Shown here: in pieces, positions 22,093-30,405 of the stretch
Numbering within the stretch: the stretch's first letter is position 1
How the letters are laid out: every line of letters begins with the position of its first letter
Source of the DNA: a virus
IMG/VR virus record: IMGVR_UViG_3300023278_001447
Span: 1 to 40,747 of that record
Strand: one strand, 5' to 3'
DNA: 40,747 nucleotides
Program-made: the position numbers and the translations under genes
Notes under the pieces: model-generated
The model's database searches: none
The model's input: the letters and a program-made list of their open reading frames with translations, nothing else
What the model was told of the DNA's origin: nothing

Positions 22093-22656
22093 TTTTCAGT
22101 TTCTCAATTTTATTTGTGCAGACAATTACTTCGTATAGCTCATCAACTGGCATATTATAAAATTCAGTCAACCCGCCGCCGTAGTACGCCGCCAACTTAC
22201 AGATTTCAAGACGCAATTTATCTTTTGTCAATCCATCAGGGACGGTGCGATAAAATTTGCTATGTAATCACCTAACATATATTCCATGTCCGACATCGAC
22301 AGCTTGCGGATAAGCGGTATTGTAAGGTTTGTTTCGCCGTCTATTTTCCCTGCGCCGCATTTAAGCAACTGCTCAAAGTTTAACAATACTTTCGTTAATT
22401 CGCCTGACCAGCTGTATAAGAGTTGGATTACATTTGCACCTGTAATCTCATTGTCATCGCCAGCCTCTTTTGCAGGCTCATTAGATGAGTTGCTACTTAC
22501 ATCTTGAATAGCCGCCATAAATGCTTGCTTAATAGGCGTGTAATAAGGCATTTGCTCATAGTTAGCGGCTGTTAAAGTAATAAATTTAGCTACTACTTCT
22601 TCACCCTTATGAGCGTATGTAAACCCATCTCGCAGGGTATAAGTATGTTCTGACAT
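22082..22656 (-). CDS. Tail assembly chaperone, -1 frameshift product (gpGT type)
   Basis: A -1 slip at 22252-22258 would join the 142-aa frame to a second frame ending at TAA 22084-22082. The 56-codon extension reads YRTVPDGLTKDKLRLEICKL, then AAYYGGGLTEFYNMPVDELY and a basic end. That frame has no strong start of its own and overlaps the tape measure ATG by 11 bases. This is the standard arrangement in lambda G/GT and Mu gp41-type chaperones, where the rare fusion binds the tape measure and the abundant short form coats it. Confidence 0.8.
22228..22656 (-). CDS. Tail assembly chaperone, short form (gpG type)
   Basis: This 142-aa acidic helical protein begins MSEHTYTLRDGFTYAHKG and ends IAPSLMD; GAGG lies eight bases before the ATG. 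Size, position between tail tube and tape measure, and the slippery heptamer near its end all mark it as the zero-frame tail chaperone. LIRKLSMSDMEYMLGDYI near the end is typical of gp41-like proteins. Confidence 0.85.
   Translation of the reverse strand: MSEHTYTLRDGFTYAHKGEEVVAKFITLTAANYEQMPYYTPIKQAFMAAIQDVSSNSSNEPAKEAGDDNEITGANVIQLLYSWSGELTKVLLNFEQLLKCGAGKIDGETNLTIPLIRKLSMSDMEYMLGDYIANFIAPSLMD
22252..22258 (-). promoter_or_regulatory. -1 ribosomal frameshift heptamer A AAT TTT
   Basis: Read on the minus strand in the chaperone frame the codons are GCA AAT TTT ATC; the heptamer A-AAT-TTT fits X-XXY-YYZ and lets both tRNAs re-pair at -1 as AAA-TTT. It lies seven codons before the zero-frame stop. 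After the slip the frame is open for 56 codons. Confidence 0.75.
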
Positions 22657-22685
22657 TGCGTTGACCTCGCTTGTCGGTTAATAAA

Positions 22686-23075
22686 TTATGTTGCAGGGTT
22701 AGATTCAAACTCCACTTCAATGTCGCCATCAGCAGCAGCACTTGTTTCAGGGTCTTCCAAGATTGCTGCGCCAGTGAATACTTTTGACCAACCGCTACCG
22801 GTAGGGCCAACAAGTTCAACTACATTTTGGTCATCGTTTGATTTCCAAGCACGCTTATGCGCTTCGTTAGCAATAATGGAAGGCATAGAAAACTTAACCA
22901 TGCCCTTTTTGCTTTCCAAGTTCTTGCTAAATATGCGCTCAGTTTGACCGCCGCCTAATACAGCATTGCGGGTAACATAAGTTCCAAAGCCGTCTTTCCA
23001 CGATAGGGAGTCAGCCGTATAAGGAACCTGCGTATTATTTACCAATACGATAATATCATTCAGTTGCGTTGCCAT
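22686..23075 (-). CDS. Tail tube protein (Mu gp40-like)
   Basis: This 129-aa beta-rich protein begins MATQLNDIIVLVNNTQVPY and has LSWKDGFGTYVTRNAVLGGG, consistent with contractile-tail tube subunits. It directly follows the sheath gene, as in Mu, where gpL (sheath) and gpM (tube) are adjacent. The C terminus (GDIEVEFESNPAT) is acidic. Confidence 0.85.
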   Translation of the reverse strand: MATQLNDIIVLVNNTQVPYTADSLSWKDGFGTYVTRNAVLGGGQTERIFSKNLESKKGMVKFSMPSIIANEAHKRAWKSNDDQNVVELVGPTGSGWSKVFTGAAILEDPETSAAADGDIEVEFESNPAT

Positions 23076-23087
23076 CTATCTGACTCC

Positions 23088-24638
23088 TTATGAGCTTGTG
23101 CTAAATGCAATTTTAGTAGTAACTTGAATTTCACGCAATTGTGTGACGATCAAGTCTGTTTGTTGGATAGTCGCTTTCCCTGTCGCCTTGTCGATTGCAA
23201 TAATCAAATTGGCATCGAAAAAGTTCAGCGCATCTTCACCTGCCTCAAGCAATACAAAATCATTGCCAGCCAAGTCTTGATACAGACGCTTTGAATAAGA
23301 CCTGATAGACTCAGCATTAGCCATGTCGCGGCCTTTAAGCAAATCACCTTCAGTTAGACGGGATTGAGCATAACGCTTGCGATAGTTGTTATAACGGTAT
23401 TCACGGCACTGGGTTGCGGTATCAACGTAGTTCAGATACTTGAATGTAATATCATCATTGCCAGCAGCATCAGTTTTATATGTAGTAACTACTTCACCAG
23501 TGATTACTGCATTTCTGGCAACATTATTCCCAAGTACTGTTACACCTTTGTCGTGCAAATCTTCAACACTAGCATCGTCAAATCCACGGCCTGCCTTGAC
23601 AGGGTAGAGGTTTGCAAACGGAGTATTGAAGTAAGGCTTAGATGCTAATGCTGGGCCGCCGAATGCGTCAAGTGGGCCATTTGCCGCAATGACTAAATCA
23701 GATATATTGAAGCCGTCAGAGTCAAGGCGCAAAGCTCGATAACCTGCAAATGCAGCAGCTTTTATCATCGGGATTTCAACGACATCACCACCAACATAGC
23801 CAGACTCGTTTTCCTGCTTACCGCCAATAATTACTAAAGATTGGCTATTAAGGCCATTAGCCAATGAAGCTAAATTGCCTAAAGTGTCATTTTTAGCCGT
23901 GAATGCCACACCATCTAATACAATGCCATCTGCATTAAATCTTGGGTCAAGCAAATTGCGGACCGGCCCAGTGTTTTCAGGGTATGGCCATACAATAGCC
24001 TGATAGCGATTTTCACCGATAACATCAAATAGTCCGGTCAGTGACGGGTCAGTCGCACCGCCACTCATTCCAGTAACAGATGTATTAATGCCAGCGATAG
24101 AATTGCTAATACCTACTGGGATAGTGTTTCCGTAAGTTCCTTTTGTCGCAGCAGTTAAAGCCACCGAGCCAGTGGTATTTACTGCACTCACTGGCTTATA
24201 AGTATCTGCCTGAATTGCAGCTGCAATAGCATCACCAATGACAGTGGCTGTATCTCCAGAAGCAACGGCCACCTTGTAGTTGTGATTTCGTTCTGAGCCA
24301 GCGATAACAGTTAATACACCTGCTTCTGTAGCAGTACCGCTGACTGTGATAGCACCTGTGGCAGCTACACCTGATGCGTTATCACTAACGCAAATGGCAT
24401 CGACTTGAACTTGTTGATTGCGAACTTTATTAGCTCGTATAAGTGCGGCAATCATCGAATTTGCACCAAATAACGCATCTTCTGCACCGCCATTAGCGAT
24501 ATTTTCAACTAGCTCGTTATTTACAGCTGTGCCACCGAATCTCTGCCCTATGATTAAAACTTTCTGTCCTGTGTTTTGTACGGCTTCAGATGAAGGTACA
24601 ATCGCAACATTAGTGCGTGGTTGACGTATAGTTGTCAT
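23088..24638 (-). CDS. Tail sheath protein (Mu gp39/L-like)
   Basis: This 516-aa protein has the sheath layout: an N-terminal part with KVLIIGQRFGG; a middle with YQAIVWPYPEN; and a C-terminal sheath domain with FANLYPVKAGRGFDDASVED, VARNAVITGEVVTTY, TQCREYRYNNYRKRYAQSRL and a terminal strand-forming VTTKIAFSTSS. It is the contractile outer tube, and its presence defines the myovirus morphology. Confidence 0.95.
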   Translation of the reverse strand: MTTIRQPRTNVAIVPSSEAVQNTGQKVLIIGQRFGGTAVNNELVENIANGGAEDALFGANSMIAALIRANKVRNQQVQVDAICVSDNASGVAATGAITVSGTATEAGVLTVIAGSERNHNYKVAVASGDTATVIGDAIAAAIQADTYKPVSAVNTTGSVALTAATKGTYGNTIPVGISNSIAGINTSVTGMSGGATDPSLTGLFDVIGENRYQAIVWPYPENTGPVRNLLDPRFNADGIVLDGVAFTAKNDTLGNLASLANGLNSQSLVIIGGKQENESGYVGGDVVEIPMIKAAAFAGYRALRLDSDGFNISDLVIAANGPLDAFGGPALASKPYFNTPFANLYPVKAGRGFDDASVEDLHDKGVTVLGNNVARNAVITGEVVTTYKTDAAGNDDITFKYLNYVDTATQCREYRYNNYRKRYAQSRLTEGDLLKGRDMANAESIRSYSKRLYQDLAGNDFVLLEAGEDALNFFDANLIIAIDKATGKATIQQTDLIVTQLREIQVTTKIAFSTSS

Positions 24639-24826
24639 TTTTCAGTCTCCTTCTTGGCCTTTTTCTTTGCCGGTTTAATTGTTTCGACACAGTTATCAAT
24701 AACAGCATCTCTCAGGCGATCTCGCCAGAATTTATCCAATGGTACACCAGATTTGTCAGTTGTGATAGTTACATCACCACTATAGCCGATGACATTGTTT
24801 ATTTTTAAATCAATGGTTTTGCTCAT
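24635..24826 (-). CDS. DUF2635-like small tail protein (Mu gp38 position)
   Basis: This 63-aa protein has PLDKFWRDRLRDAVIDNC, close to the W-RRL-DG/A-V pattern of DUF2635, and a Lys-rich C terminus (KPAKKKAKKE). DUF2635 genes stand directly before the sheath gene in Mu-like phages, as here, with ATGA overlap to the sheath and the upstream gene. The function is unknown. Confidence 0.65.
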   Translation of the reverse strand: MSKTIDLKINNVIGYSGDVTITTDKSGVPLDKFWRDRLRDAVIDNCVETIKPAKKKAKKETEK

Positions 24827-25902
24827 AACATTTCATCATCCAAGTCGATTTCAGTTGTTAATACTCCAGTGCCATGCGAGAAAGCCATGCTCAGGTCAAC
24901 ATCTCTGAACGCCACATCGACATCAGGCACAAATATATCACTTTCGCCCATTTGTAAAGTAGCTTCAAAGCTATACTGGTGAATATATATTGCAGTATTG
25001 TAAAATTGAAAGCCATGCCCCGTCACCATAAGCGGGTTATTGTCGTTTTCTACCAAAGATGGAAAGCGGCAAGTCAGTATGCTATTACATATAGGCTTAA
25101 ATAATTCTTCACAACGGTCACGAGCAGAACGCCCTGCAATCTGGTTGGCAGTTGGCAATACACAATATAGGGATACAGACTGTATCATTCGCTGATTGAA
25201 ATAATTGCCTTGCTGTATATTATCAGTTGCCCCTATGTCGATACGGCGGTTTTTATCCGCCACAGAGTCATTCAGTACGACAAATAACCATGCTTCATTG
25301 GGGCTTTGTTTGGTATAAGCCTGCTCAATGCGCTCATATTCGACTGATGATGATATTCTGATGCCTGTTTTGGCAATGATTGTGCCGCCTGCTGGCGAGT
25401 AGAGGCCAGATACCACTTCAAACTCAAACGTATTTGAAGTAACAGCCGTTATTTCTCGTATACCGTTATATGTCTGGAATGGATTTGAACCATTCATCAA
25501 CAATGGTGTGCCAGTGGCAGCAGTCGCACCACTATCAGCAACCTGAAAAGTAATAGTCCTACGGTTAGGGACAGACAATAGCTTAAATGTGCCATTGAAC
25601 TCAGCCTCACTTGCACCAGTTATAATTACATCAAATCCAGCATTTTCGGTTAAATCGTGATCGGCAGCAGTTACCATTGTGGCAACCATGCCCGTTCGAT
25701 CAATGCTTGTAATAGCTACTGGCACTTCTGCGCCTGTTATATTGACCTGCTGGCCTACTAGCAAGCCATGTACGGCAGCTGTAGTAGCTGTTGCAGTCGT
25801 GCCTGTGCTAGTAAGGCCGGTAATGCTAATTTGCGTAGTGAAGTCATCTACTAATGCAGGTAAATAGCGGGCTAACTGGTTGACTATATCTGATGATCTC
25901 AC
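24823..25902 (-). CDS. Tail completion/terminator-like protein with HGL beta modules
   Basis: This 359-aa protein is modular. A short N-terminal helix (SSDIVNQLARYLPALVDDF) leads into two beta modules: residues about 24-64 (HGLLVGQQVNITGA) and 65-125 (HDLTENAGFDVIITGA, then GTFKLLS). TSNTFEFEV follows, and then a C-terminal domain (YERIEQAYTKQSPNEAWLFV, QSVSLYCVLP, HQYSFEATLQMGES). The C-terminal half and the position between the gp10-like and sheath genes suit a Mu gp37-type or tail-terminator role. The inserted modules also appear in the J-like baseplate protein. Confidence 0.65.
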   Translation of the reverse strand: MRSSDIVNQLARYLPALVDDFTTQISITGLTSTGTTATATTAAVHGLLVGQQVNITGAEVPVAITSIDRTGMVATMVTAADHDLTENAGFDVIITGASEAEFNGTFKLLSVPNRRTITFQVADSGATAATGTPLLMNGSNPFQTYNGIREITAVTSNTFEFEVVSGLYSPAGGTIIAKTGIRISSSVEYERIEQAYTKQSPNEAWLFVVLNDSVADKNRRIDIGATDNIQQGNYFNQRMIQSVSLYCVLPTANQIAGRSARDRCEELFKPICNSILTCRFPSLVENDNNPLMVTGHGFQFYNTAIYIHQYSFEATLQMGESDIFVPDVDVAFRDVDLSMAFSHGTGVLTTEIDLDDEML

Positions 25903-26369
25903 AGCTTATTCCCCAATCTTTTGCCAATCTGCTGCTTGAAGTTTGTTTCTATATTCCTTGTTTCTGCGCTTATACCATTTTGCAAAGATGGTCTAGGCTT
26001 CATGCGGCTATTGCCAAATTCAACGGAGTTGGCATAATCGGGTGCATCGTTCTTAGTTACACCGTACCCAAATTCTAGCTCTGTAGGTGCGACCTTAAAG
26101 CTCAGGGTTTTGCGTAGCTTCCCTGTCATATTAGCATGAGTTTCACCCGCCGCAGATGCAACGTGCCGCCTTTTACGGCCTGATGCAGTTCTGACTGTAT
26201 AAACCCTGCCGCCTTTAGGCTTCTTCAATATTTCTGCACTCGTAGCCTTTACAAGCCCCTTGCCAGACACATAAGCCGCATATTCAACACCTTCGCGCGT
26301 CAGCTTATCCAAGTTTTCTATCTTGGCCAATGCTTTTCTGCTGCTACTGTCCAGTGTTATTTTGGTCAT
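25899..26369 (-). CDS. HK97 gp10-like tail completion protein
   Basis: ATG 26369 overlaps the upstream stop by ATGA and begins MTKITLDSSSRKALAKIE, giving 156 aa. The C-terminal VEFGNSRMKPRPSLQNGI matches the Y/V-E-F-G...RP pattern of HK97 gp10-type proteins, which complete the head-tail interface. The middle is basic (GRKRRHVASAAGETHANMTG). It belongs to the connector gene group 27117-24823. Confidence 0.8.
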   Translation of the reverse strand: MTKITLDSSSRKALAKIENLDKLTREGVEYAAYVSGKGLVKATSAEILKKPKGGRVYTVRTASGRKRRHVASAAGETHANMTGKLRKTLSFKVAPTELEFGYGVTKNDAPDYANSVEFGNSRMKPRPSLQNGISAETRNIETNFKQQIGKRLGNKL

Positions 26370-26734
26370 GCTTTTGCCGCCTCGCCTGTGCCGCGTTCTG
26401 TGCATCTGAGAATAAGCATCTCGTCCACCTCACAACAATTTTCGACATCAACTATGTCTATGCGCTGCCCTTTAAACAGTATCCAAGTCTCAGCTGTAAC
26501 GCCAGAAACGTATTCAATACTAATTTTGTGTGTAATTGGCGTATCAGTGGCAACACCATCGAATATAGTTTTGCCGCGCTCTGTACATATAAGAGCTTTC
26601 ACTACGTTATCGCCACTAAAACTCTCGTCAAAATCAACCGAACCATAAACCGGAGCCATGATAGCCCTGTTTTGCAGGGTAATATCTTGCCCGTTTTTGG
26701 CTAGTTGGCGACGAAATATTGACAGTGAGTTCAT
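26366..26734 (-). CDS. Head closure protein (phage head-tail joining family)
   Basis: This 122-aa beta protein begins MNSLSIFRRQLAKNGQDITL; the C-terminal ILFKGQRIDIVDVENC, then EMLILRCTERG is characteristic of SPP1 gp16-type head-tail joining proteins. It overlaps both neighbouring connector genes by ATGA. It would close the connector after DNA packaging. Confidence 0.8.
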   Translation of the reverse strand: MNSLSIFRRQLAKNGQDITLQNRAIMAPVYGSVDFDESFSGDNVVKALICTERGKTIFDGVATDTPITHKISIEYVSGVTAETWILFKGQRIDIVDVENCCEVDEMLILRCTERGTGEAAKA

Positions 26735-27117
26735 ATGCTGCCCAGCGATACTAGGTTTGTTGGCGGCTTGTCAAATTCTGCCAGACATCCCCGCGACAAA
26801 GTATTGGCAGTTTGGCCAAATGGTGTGCCTTTAATGCCATCACCAAATACGAACCCATAAGTGACAGAACTGCCGCTACAACCATCATTCTCACTAGATA
26901 GGCTTAGGGTATTTTCAGTTACCGCCGCATAATGTGCAGCCAAATATGTTTCAATAAGAGTTAAACAGTCATCAGTATAGTGAGCACAGCATTGTATTAA
27001 ATCTTCAACAGTGCAATGTGCGGCAGCAATACCCGCCGTTATCTGTGCATCTGTCAGTTGCGTACCAGTAGGAAGGATACCCCTTACACCTGCAACTGTA
27101 GCTTCTGTGTGCGCCAT
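26731..27117 (-). CDS. Head-tail connector adaptor protein
   Basis: This 128-aa protein has a helical first half (LTDAQITAGIAAAHCTVEDL, TLIETYLAAHYAAV) and a second half with GFVFGDGIKGTPFGQTANTL. This is the layout of HK97 gp6/SPP1 gp15-like adaptors that sit below the portal. It is coupled to the head-closure gene and lies after the capsid genes, in normal order. Confidence 0.75.
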   Translation of the reverse strand: MAHTEATVAGVRGILPTGTQLTDAQITAGIAAAHCTVEDLIQCCAHYTDDCLTLIETYLAAHYAAVTENTLSLSSENDGCSGSSVTYGFVFGDGIKGTPFGQTANTLSRGCLAEFDKPPTNLVSLGSI

Positions 27118-27128
27118 ATATAATTCCT

Positions 27129-27155
27129 AAAAAAAAAGGGCCGCCGTAGCAGCCC
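27129..27155 (-). terminator. Rho-independent terminator between capsid and connector genes
   Basis: On the minus strand GGGCTGC-TACG-GCGGCCC (27155-27138) forms a 7-bp stem with one G-T pair, followed by nine T. It lies 27 bp after the stop of the 80-aa gene. It may reduce transcription from the highly expressed capsid genes into the connector and tail genes. Confidence 0.85.
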
Positions 27156-27181
27156 CTTTACGGCATCAAAAAAGCGTTAGC

Positions 27182-27424
27182 TTATTTTTTGCCTGTCAAC
27201 GACTTCAATGCACCTTCTGCATCTTTAACTGCGGCTTTCGCACTTTCAATCTCAACAGCAGCTTGCTCTTTGATTGTAGTTACTCTGCCTTTTTTAGCTA
27301 AAGGGGTAGCTTGTGCGGCAGTGAGATATACTTGAGTGCCGCGAGACACTTCTTGTAATACCCCACCGACCGCCAGATACAGGCTGTCGTGAGTTACAAC
27401 GTGAGTTGGTTTTTTGTCAGCCAT
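27182..27424 (-). CDS. Small hypothetical protein after the capsid gene
   Basis: This 80-aa protein reads MADKKPTHVVTHDSLYLAVG, with QVYLTAAQATPLAKKGRV in the middle and an Ala/Lys-rich helical tail (KAAVKDAEGALKSLTG). Such small beta-plus-coil proteins are frequent between capsid and connector genes; the function is not assigned. It is followed by a strong terminator. Confidence 0.65.
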   Translation of the reverse strand: MADKKPTHVVTHDSLYLAVGGVLQEVSRGTQVYLTAAQATPLAKKGRVTTIKEQAAVEIESAKAAVKDAEGALKSLTGKK

Positions 27425-27434
27425 GAGTCACCTC

Positions 27435-28496
27435 TTATTGTGCAAACAACGCACATTTTTGGCCAGCATAATCAGTGCGAACTTCAAAACCAATCGCACC
27501 CCAAACCGCAAACTCATAGTTAGAGTTATAAACAGGACGCGGCATAGCCACAGTGTTTACACCCATACCTACTACTGGACGAACAGAATCGCTATCCAAA
27601 GGGAAAGCCATAATTTCGTTACCAACTAGCTTAGAGCTTGTTTTAATAGATGCAACACCCATCAAGCCTGCAAGACGCTGTAGAATCTTGTTGTCGCTTG
27701 ATGCAAACTCTGAGCTGTTGCGCTCAAGGTTAGAAGCAACCTGACGAGACACATAATATGTCGCATCACGCTCACAGTTGTTAGTGATATATAAAACGTC
27801 ACGAACCTGTTTGAATGCAGCTTCAATTTCAGCATAGGTTTTGGTTTGGTCGGTAAAATCAAAGTTTACACCGCCTGCACCAAGATCAACCTGTGCAACA
27901 CGAGCATCATTACGCATACCAGACCAAGACAATCCGTCAGCAACAATAATGTTGCCATTTGCGTCTTTGTGGCCATCTAGGAAGCTATCAGCTACTTTAC
28001 GGCGAATGGCGGCAACACTTTCCCGCTGATCGTCAATAAGAGCGTCAAAACCTTCTGAACGCTGTGCATTCCATTCACGGAAGTTACGGCCATAGCCAGT
28101 ATCGTGAATAGGCACAATAGTACCGTCATAGTTGTACTCAACTTGGTCCATTTTGATACCAATTTGGCCAGACATGGAAGTCTGAACCTGACCAGCACTA
28201 GATGCACGGCGGAACTTGGTTACAAGTTTGCCAATGCTTACAGAGCGAGACATAGGCAGCAAGTCATTCAAGAAAGTGTCACCATCATCGCTACGGAAGC
28301 GTTGAACAGTTACATTATCAAATTCTTGATATACGTCTTGCGGGATTAAGCCTTCGTTGGCTTTAAGGCCAGAAGCACGCAGGGCATTAGCAAACATTTC
28401 TTCGTGAGCTTTGTAGGCAGCACGAGCAAATTTCACTTCTTCCCATTGCTCTTGACCGGCACGGCTATTGCCGATTAGTGATTTCTGTAAAAGCAT
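27435..28496 (-). CDS. Major capsid protein
   Basis: This 353-aa protein begins MLLQKSLIGNSRAGQEQWEE. The length, the helical N terminus, GLIPQDVYQEFDNVTVQRFR, LPMSRSVSIGKLVTKFRR, and the end with FAVWGAIGFEVRTDYAG all fit HK97-fold capsid proteins of this phage type. The context is decisive: decoration and protease/scaffold genes lie upstream, connectors downstream. Confidence 0.85.
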   Translation of the reverse strand: MLLQKSLIGNSRAGQEQWEEVKFARAAYKAHEEMFANALRASGLKANEGLIPQDVYQEFDNVTVQRFRSDDGDTFLNDLLPMSRSVSIGKLVTKFRRASSAGQVQTSMSGQIGIKMDQVEYNYDGTIVPIHDTGYGRNFREWNAQRSEGFDALIDDQRESVAAIRRKVADSFLDGHKDANGNIIVADGLSWSGMRNDARVAQVDLGAGGVNFDFTDQTKTYAEIEAAFKQVRDVLYITNNCERDATYYVSRQVASNLERNSSEFASSDNKILQRLAGLMGVASIKTSSKLVGNEIMAFPLDSDSVRPVVGMGVNTVAMPRPVYNSNYEFAVWGAIGFEVRTDYAGQKCALFAQ

Positions 28497-28507
28497 GAGT
28501 TACTCCC

Positions 28508-28960
28508 TTATGCTACGCGAACACGCACAAGCGTGGTTGCAGTTGTAGTTACAATTTCGTCACTGTAAGCAACAATATCATCGTTACCGTTAGTGGCGGC
28601 CAATTTTAGCAAACCTGCACCATTGCGCGTTAATGGCATTCCAGCAGTTGTTACAGTCTGGGCAGTTGCCATCAATACATTCAAGAACTCGCCAGAACGT
28701 GGCGCGATAGCAACACAGTTCTCGTTAATAGTCCAAGAATCGTCAACTGACTTTGAGCGCATCTGATCTTTATCAGCAACTAAAAATTGCTGTCCAAAGA
28801 CAGTGTGTGCAGTCGCGTTAATTTGAATACCACCTGCGGCTTGCTCAACAACAGTACCGGCAGCAATTGCAGTAATTGCTTTGCCTTCTACTGTCAAAGG
28901 GGAGCTGCTTGCGCCGTCAGCAGGGCCAACATAAATTACTCTTTTTCCTTCATTAGACAT
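28508..28960 (-). CDS. Head decoration or structural accessory protein
   Basis: This 150-aa beta-rich protein (MSNEGKRVIYVGPADGASSS; middle GQQFLVADKDQMRSK; end TTTATTLVRVRVA) lies between the protease/scaffold and major capsid genes, where decoration proteins usually sit. The domain is not recognised, but its small beta composition suits a capsid cement protein. Confidence 0.65.
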   Translation of the reverse strand: MSNEGKRVIYVGPADGASSSPLTVEGKAITAIAAGTVVEQAAGGIQINATAHTVFGQQFLVADKDQMRSKSVDDSWTINENCVAIAPRSGEFLNVLMATAQTVTTAGMPLTRNGAGLLKLAATNGNDDIVAYSDEIVTTTATTLVRVRVA

Positions 28961-28974
28961 TTCTCAGTCCTCCG

Positions 28975-30342
28975 TTATTCAGGCATATCAGCAGGAGATG
29001 AATAATCACCTTCGCTGTTTGCCGCATAGTTAGTGGGAATGCCGTGAGCAGAACCGCAATTTGCTGACATTGCTTTGAGCTTTTCAAGGCTAATCATGCT
29101 TGCAGTTTCTTTGTCTAAATCAGGATAAAGCGCACTATTGACAATAGTATCAACGTACCCTTCTCTGTCACCTGTTTCACTTACAATAATCTGCTCTTTT
29201 AATGCCTCTAACTCTTCGGCAACCGGCTCAATAGCCGCTTTTATGGCAGATTCTACAACTACAGCAATATCGCCACTGTTGTCTACATCACCATAGTTGC
29301 TTTCAGAATTGTTGGCTTCAAGCGTAGTGTTATAAGCATCTAGCAGCGCACTGTCATCCATGCCGTCGGCATCAATGTCATTTGCTTTTAGAGCTTCAAG
29401 GATTAATTCCTTCATAGCTTCACCTTTATCTGAGTTGGTTTTTGGGGAGTATGTCACATTCCGTTCAACACGAACAGGGATGCCGACAATCGTTGCGGAC
29501 TCTGCATCTACCCGATAGGGCACTTCATAGAATCCAATGTTAGTTTCAAATACTACTACATCATCATACAAATCAACAATGCAATAATAGTCAGCCGTCA
29601 TAATCTGCGGCAATTGAGCATTTAGCTTTTCGATAATTCCGTAAAACGATGCGCCTTCCGCATTAATACGCATATCATTAGCTTTAATAAGCTCTTTTTC
29701 TTCGTTTCCGACAAATATAGATTCGACTTCTATTTCTTCGCCTTTAAGGTTTACGGCCATGCCAACGCCTTGTGATGGCTGTGCAGCACCCACACTGTCT
29801 AACAATATAGCGTCATGGTCGAATACCATATTGCGGGCAATCCAAGTGTACTCGTCACCTTGCGCGTTTGTTACTGGCTTATCAAGCTCATCAATCTCAA
29901 GGAATACGCCTGTACTGGTGTGAATAGGTCTAGGGCTTTCATTTGTCTCAAGCTCAGAGATTCTATCCATCAATCGCTTGCCGCGATCTGTTTTCATTGC
30001 TTCTTGGACGTTTATATACTTCTCAACATGAACACGCCCATTGTCGCGGCTGACATTCATATTAAATGCACCGGCATGGAAGTTATGAATAGCTTCTGGG
30101 TCACTAGCAGAGATATAGTTGCCTTGAGAGTCGGTAGGGTGCTCAACTGGAGCAAGCGTTCTCTCTAACAGTTCATAAGATGCAGCAATCTCGTCAGCAG
30201 GATACAGCCCACCGTTCATCACTACATCGTCAGGCAATGTATAAGAACTAACCACAACGTGCTCAACGCCGTTAATAGATTCGCGGCGAACTGCATCTCT
30301 ATCTACGTTTGTTGCGCATTGCACCATTTTACGTTTTGGCAT
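28975..30342 (-). CDS. Head maturation protease fused to a scaffold-like domain (DUF2213-like)
   Basis: This 455-aa protein has an N-terminal part with VMNGGLYPADEIAASYELLE, APVEHPTDSQGNYISASDP, NFHAGAFN and FDHDAILLDSVGAAQPSQGV. His and Ser at these sites fit the prohead-protease fold seen in DUF2213-type proteins. The C-terminal third has a helical, acidic scaffold-like part (IEPVAEELEALKEQII) and an Asn/Ser/Asp-rich linker. A protease-scaffold fusion would be cut out during capsid maturation. Confidence 0.7.
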   Translation of the reverse strand: MPKRKMVQCATNVDRDAVRRESINGVEHVVVSSYTLPDDVVMNGGLYPADEIAASYELLERTLAPVEHPTDSQGNYISASDPEAIHNFHAGAFNMNVSRDNGRVHVEKYINVQEAMKTDRGKRLMDRISELETNESPRPIHTSTGVFLEIDELDKPVTNAQGDEYTWIARNMVFDHDAILLDSVGAAQPSQGVGMAVNLKGEEIEVESIFVGNEEKELIKANDMRINAEGASFYGIIEKLNAQLPQIMTADYYCIVDLYDDVVVFETNIGFYEVPYRVDAESATIVGIPVRVERNVTYSPKTNSDKGEAMKELILEALKANDIDADGMDDSALLDAYNTTLEANNSESNYGDVDNSGDIAVVVESAIKAAIEPVAEELEALKEQIIVSETGDREGYVDTIVNSALYPDLDKETASMISLEKLKAMSANCGSAHGIPTNYAANSEGDYSSPADMPE

Positions 30343-30405
30343 TTACTGTAAATTCCTTACAAGTTATTTCAAGCATAAGACAAGATTGAGCGAGTAACAA
30401 CCCCA

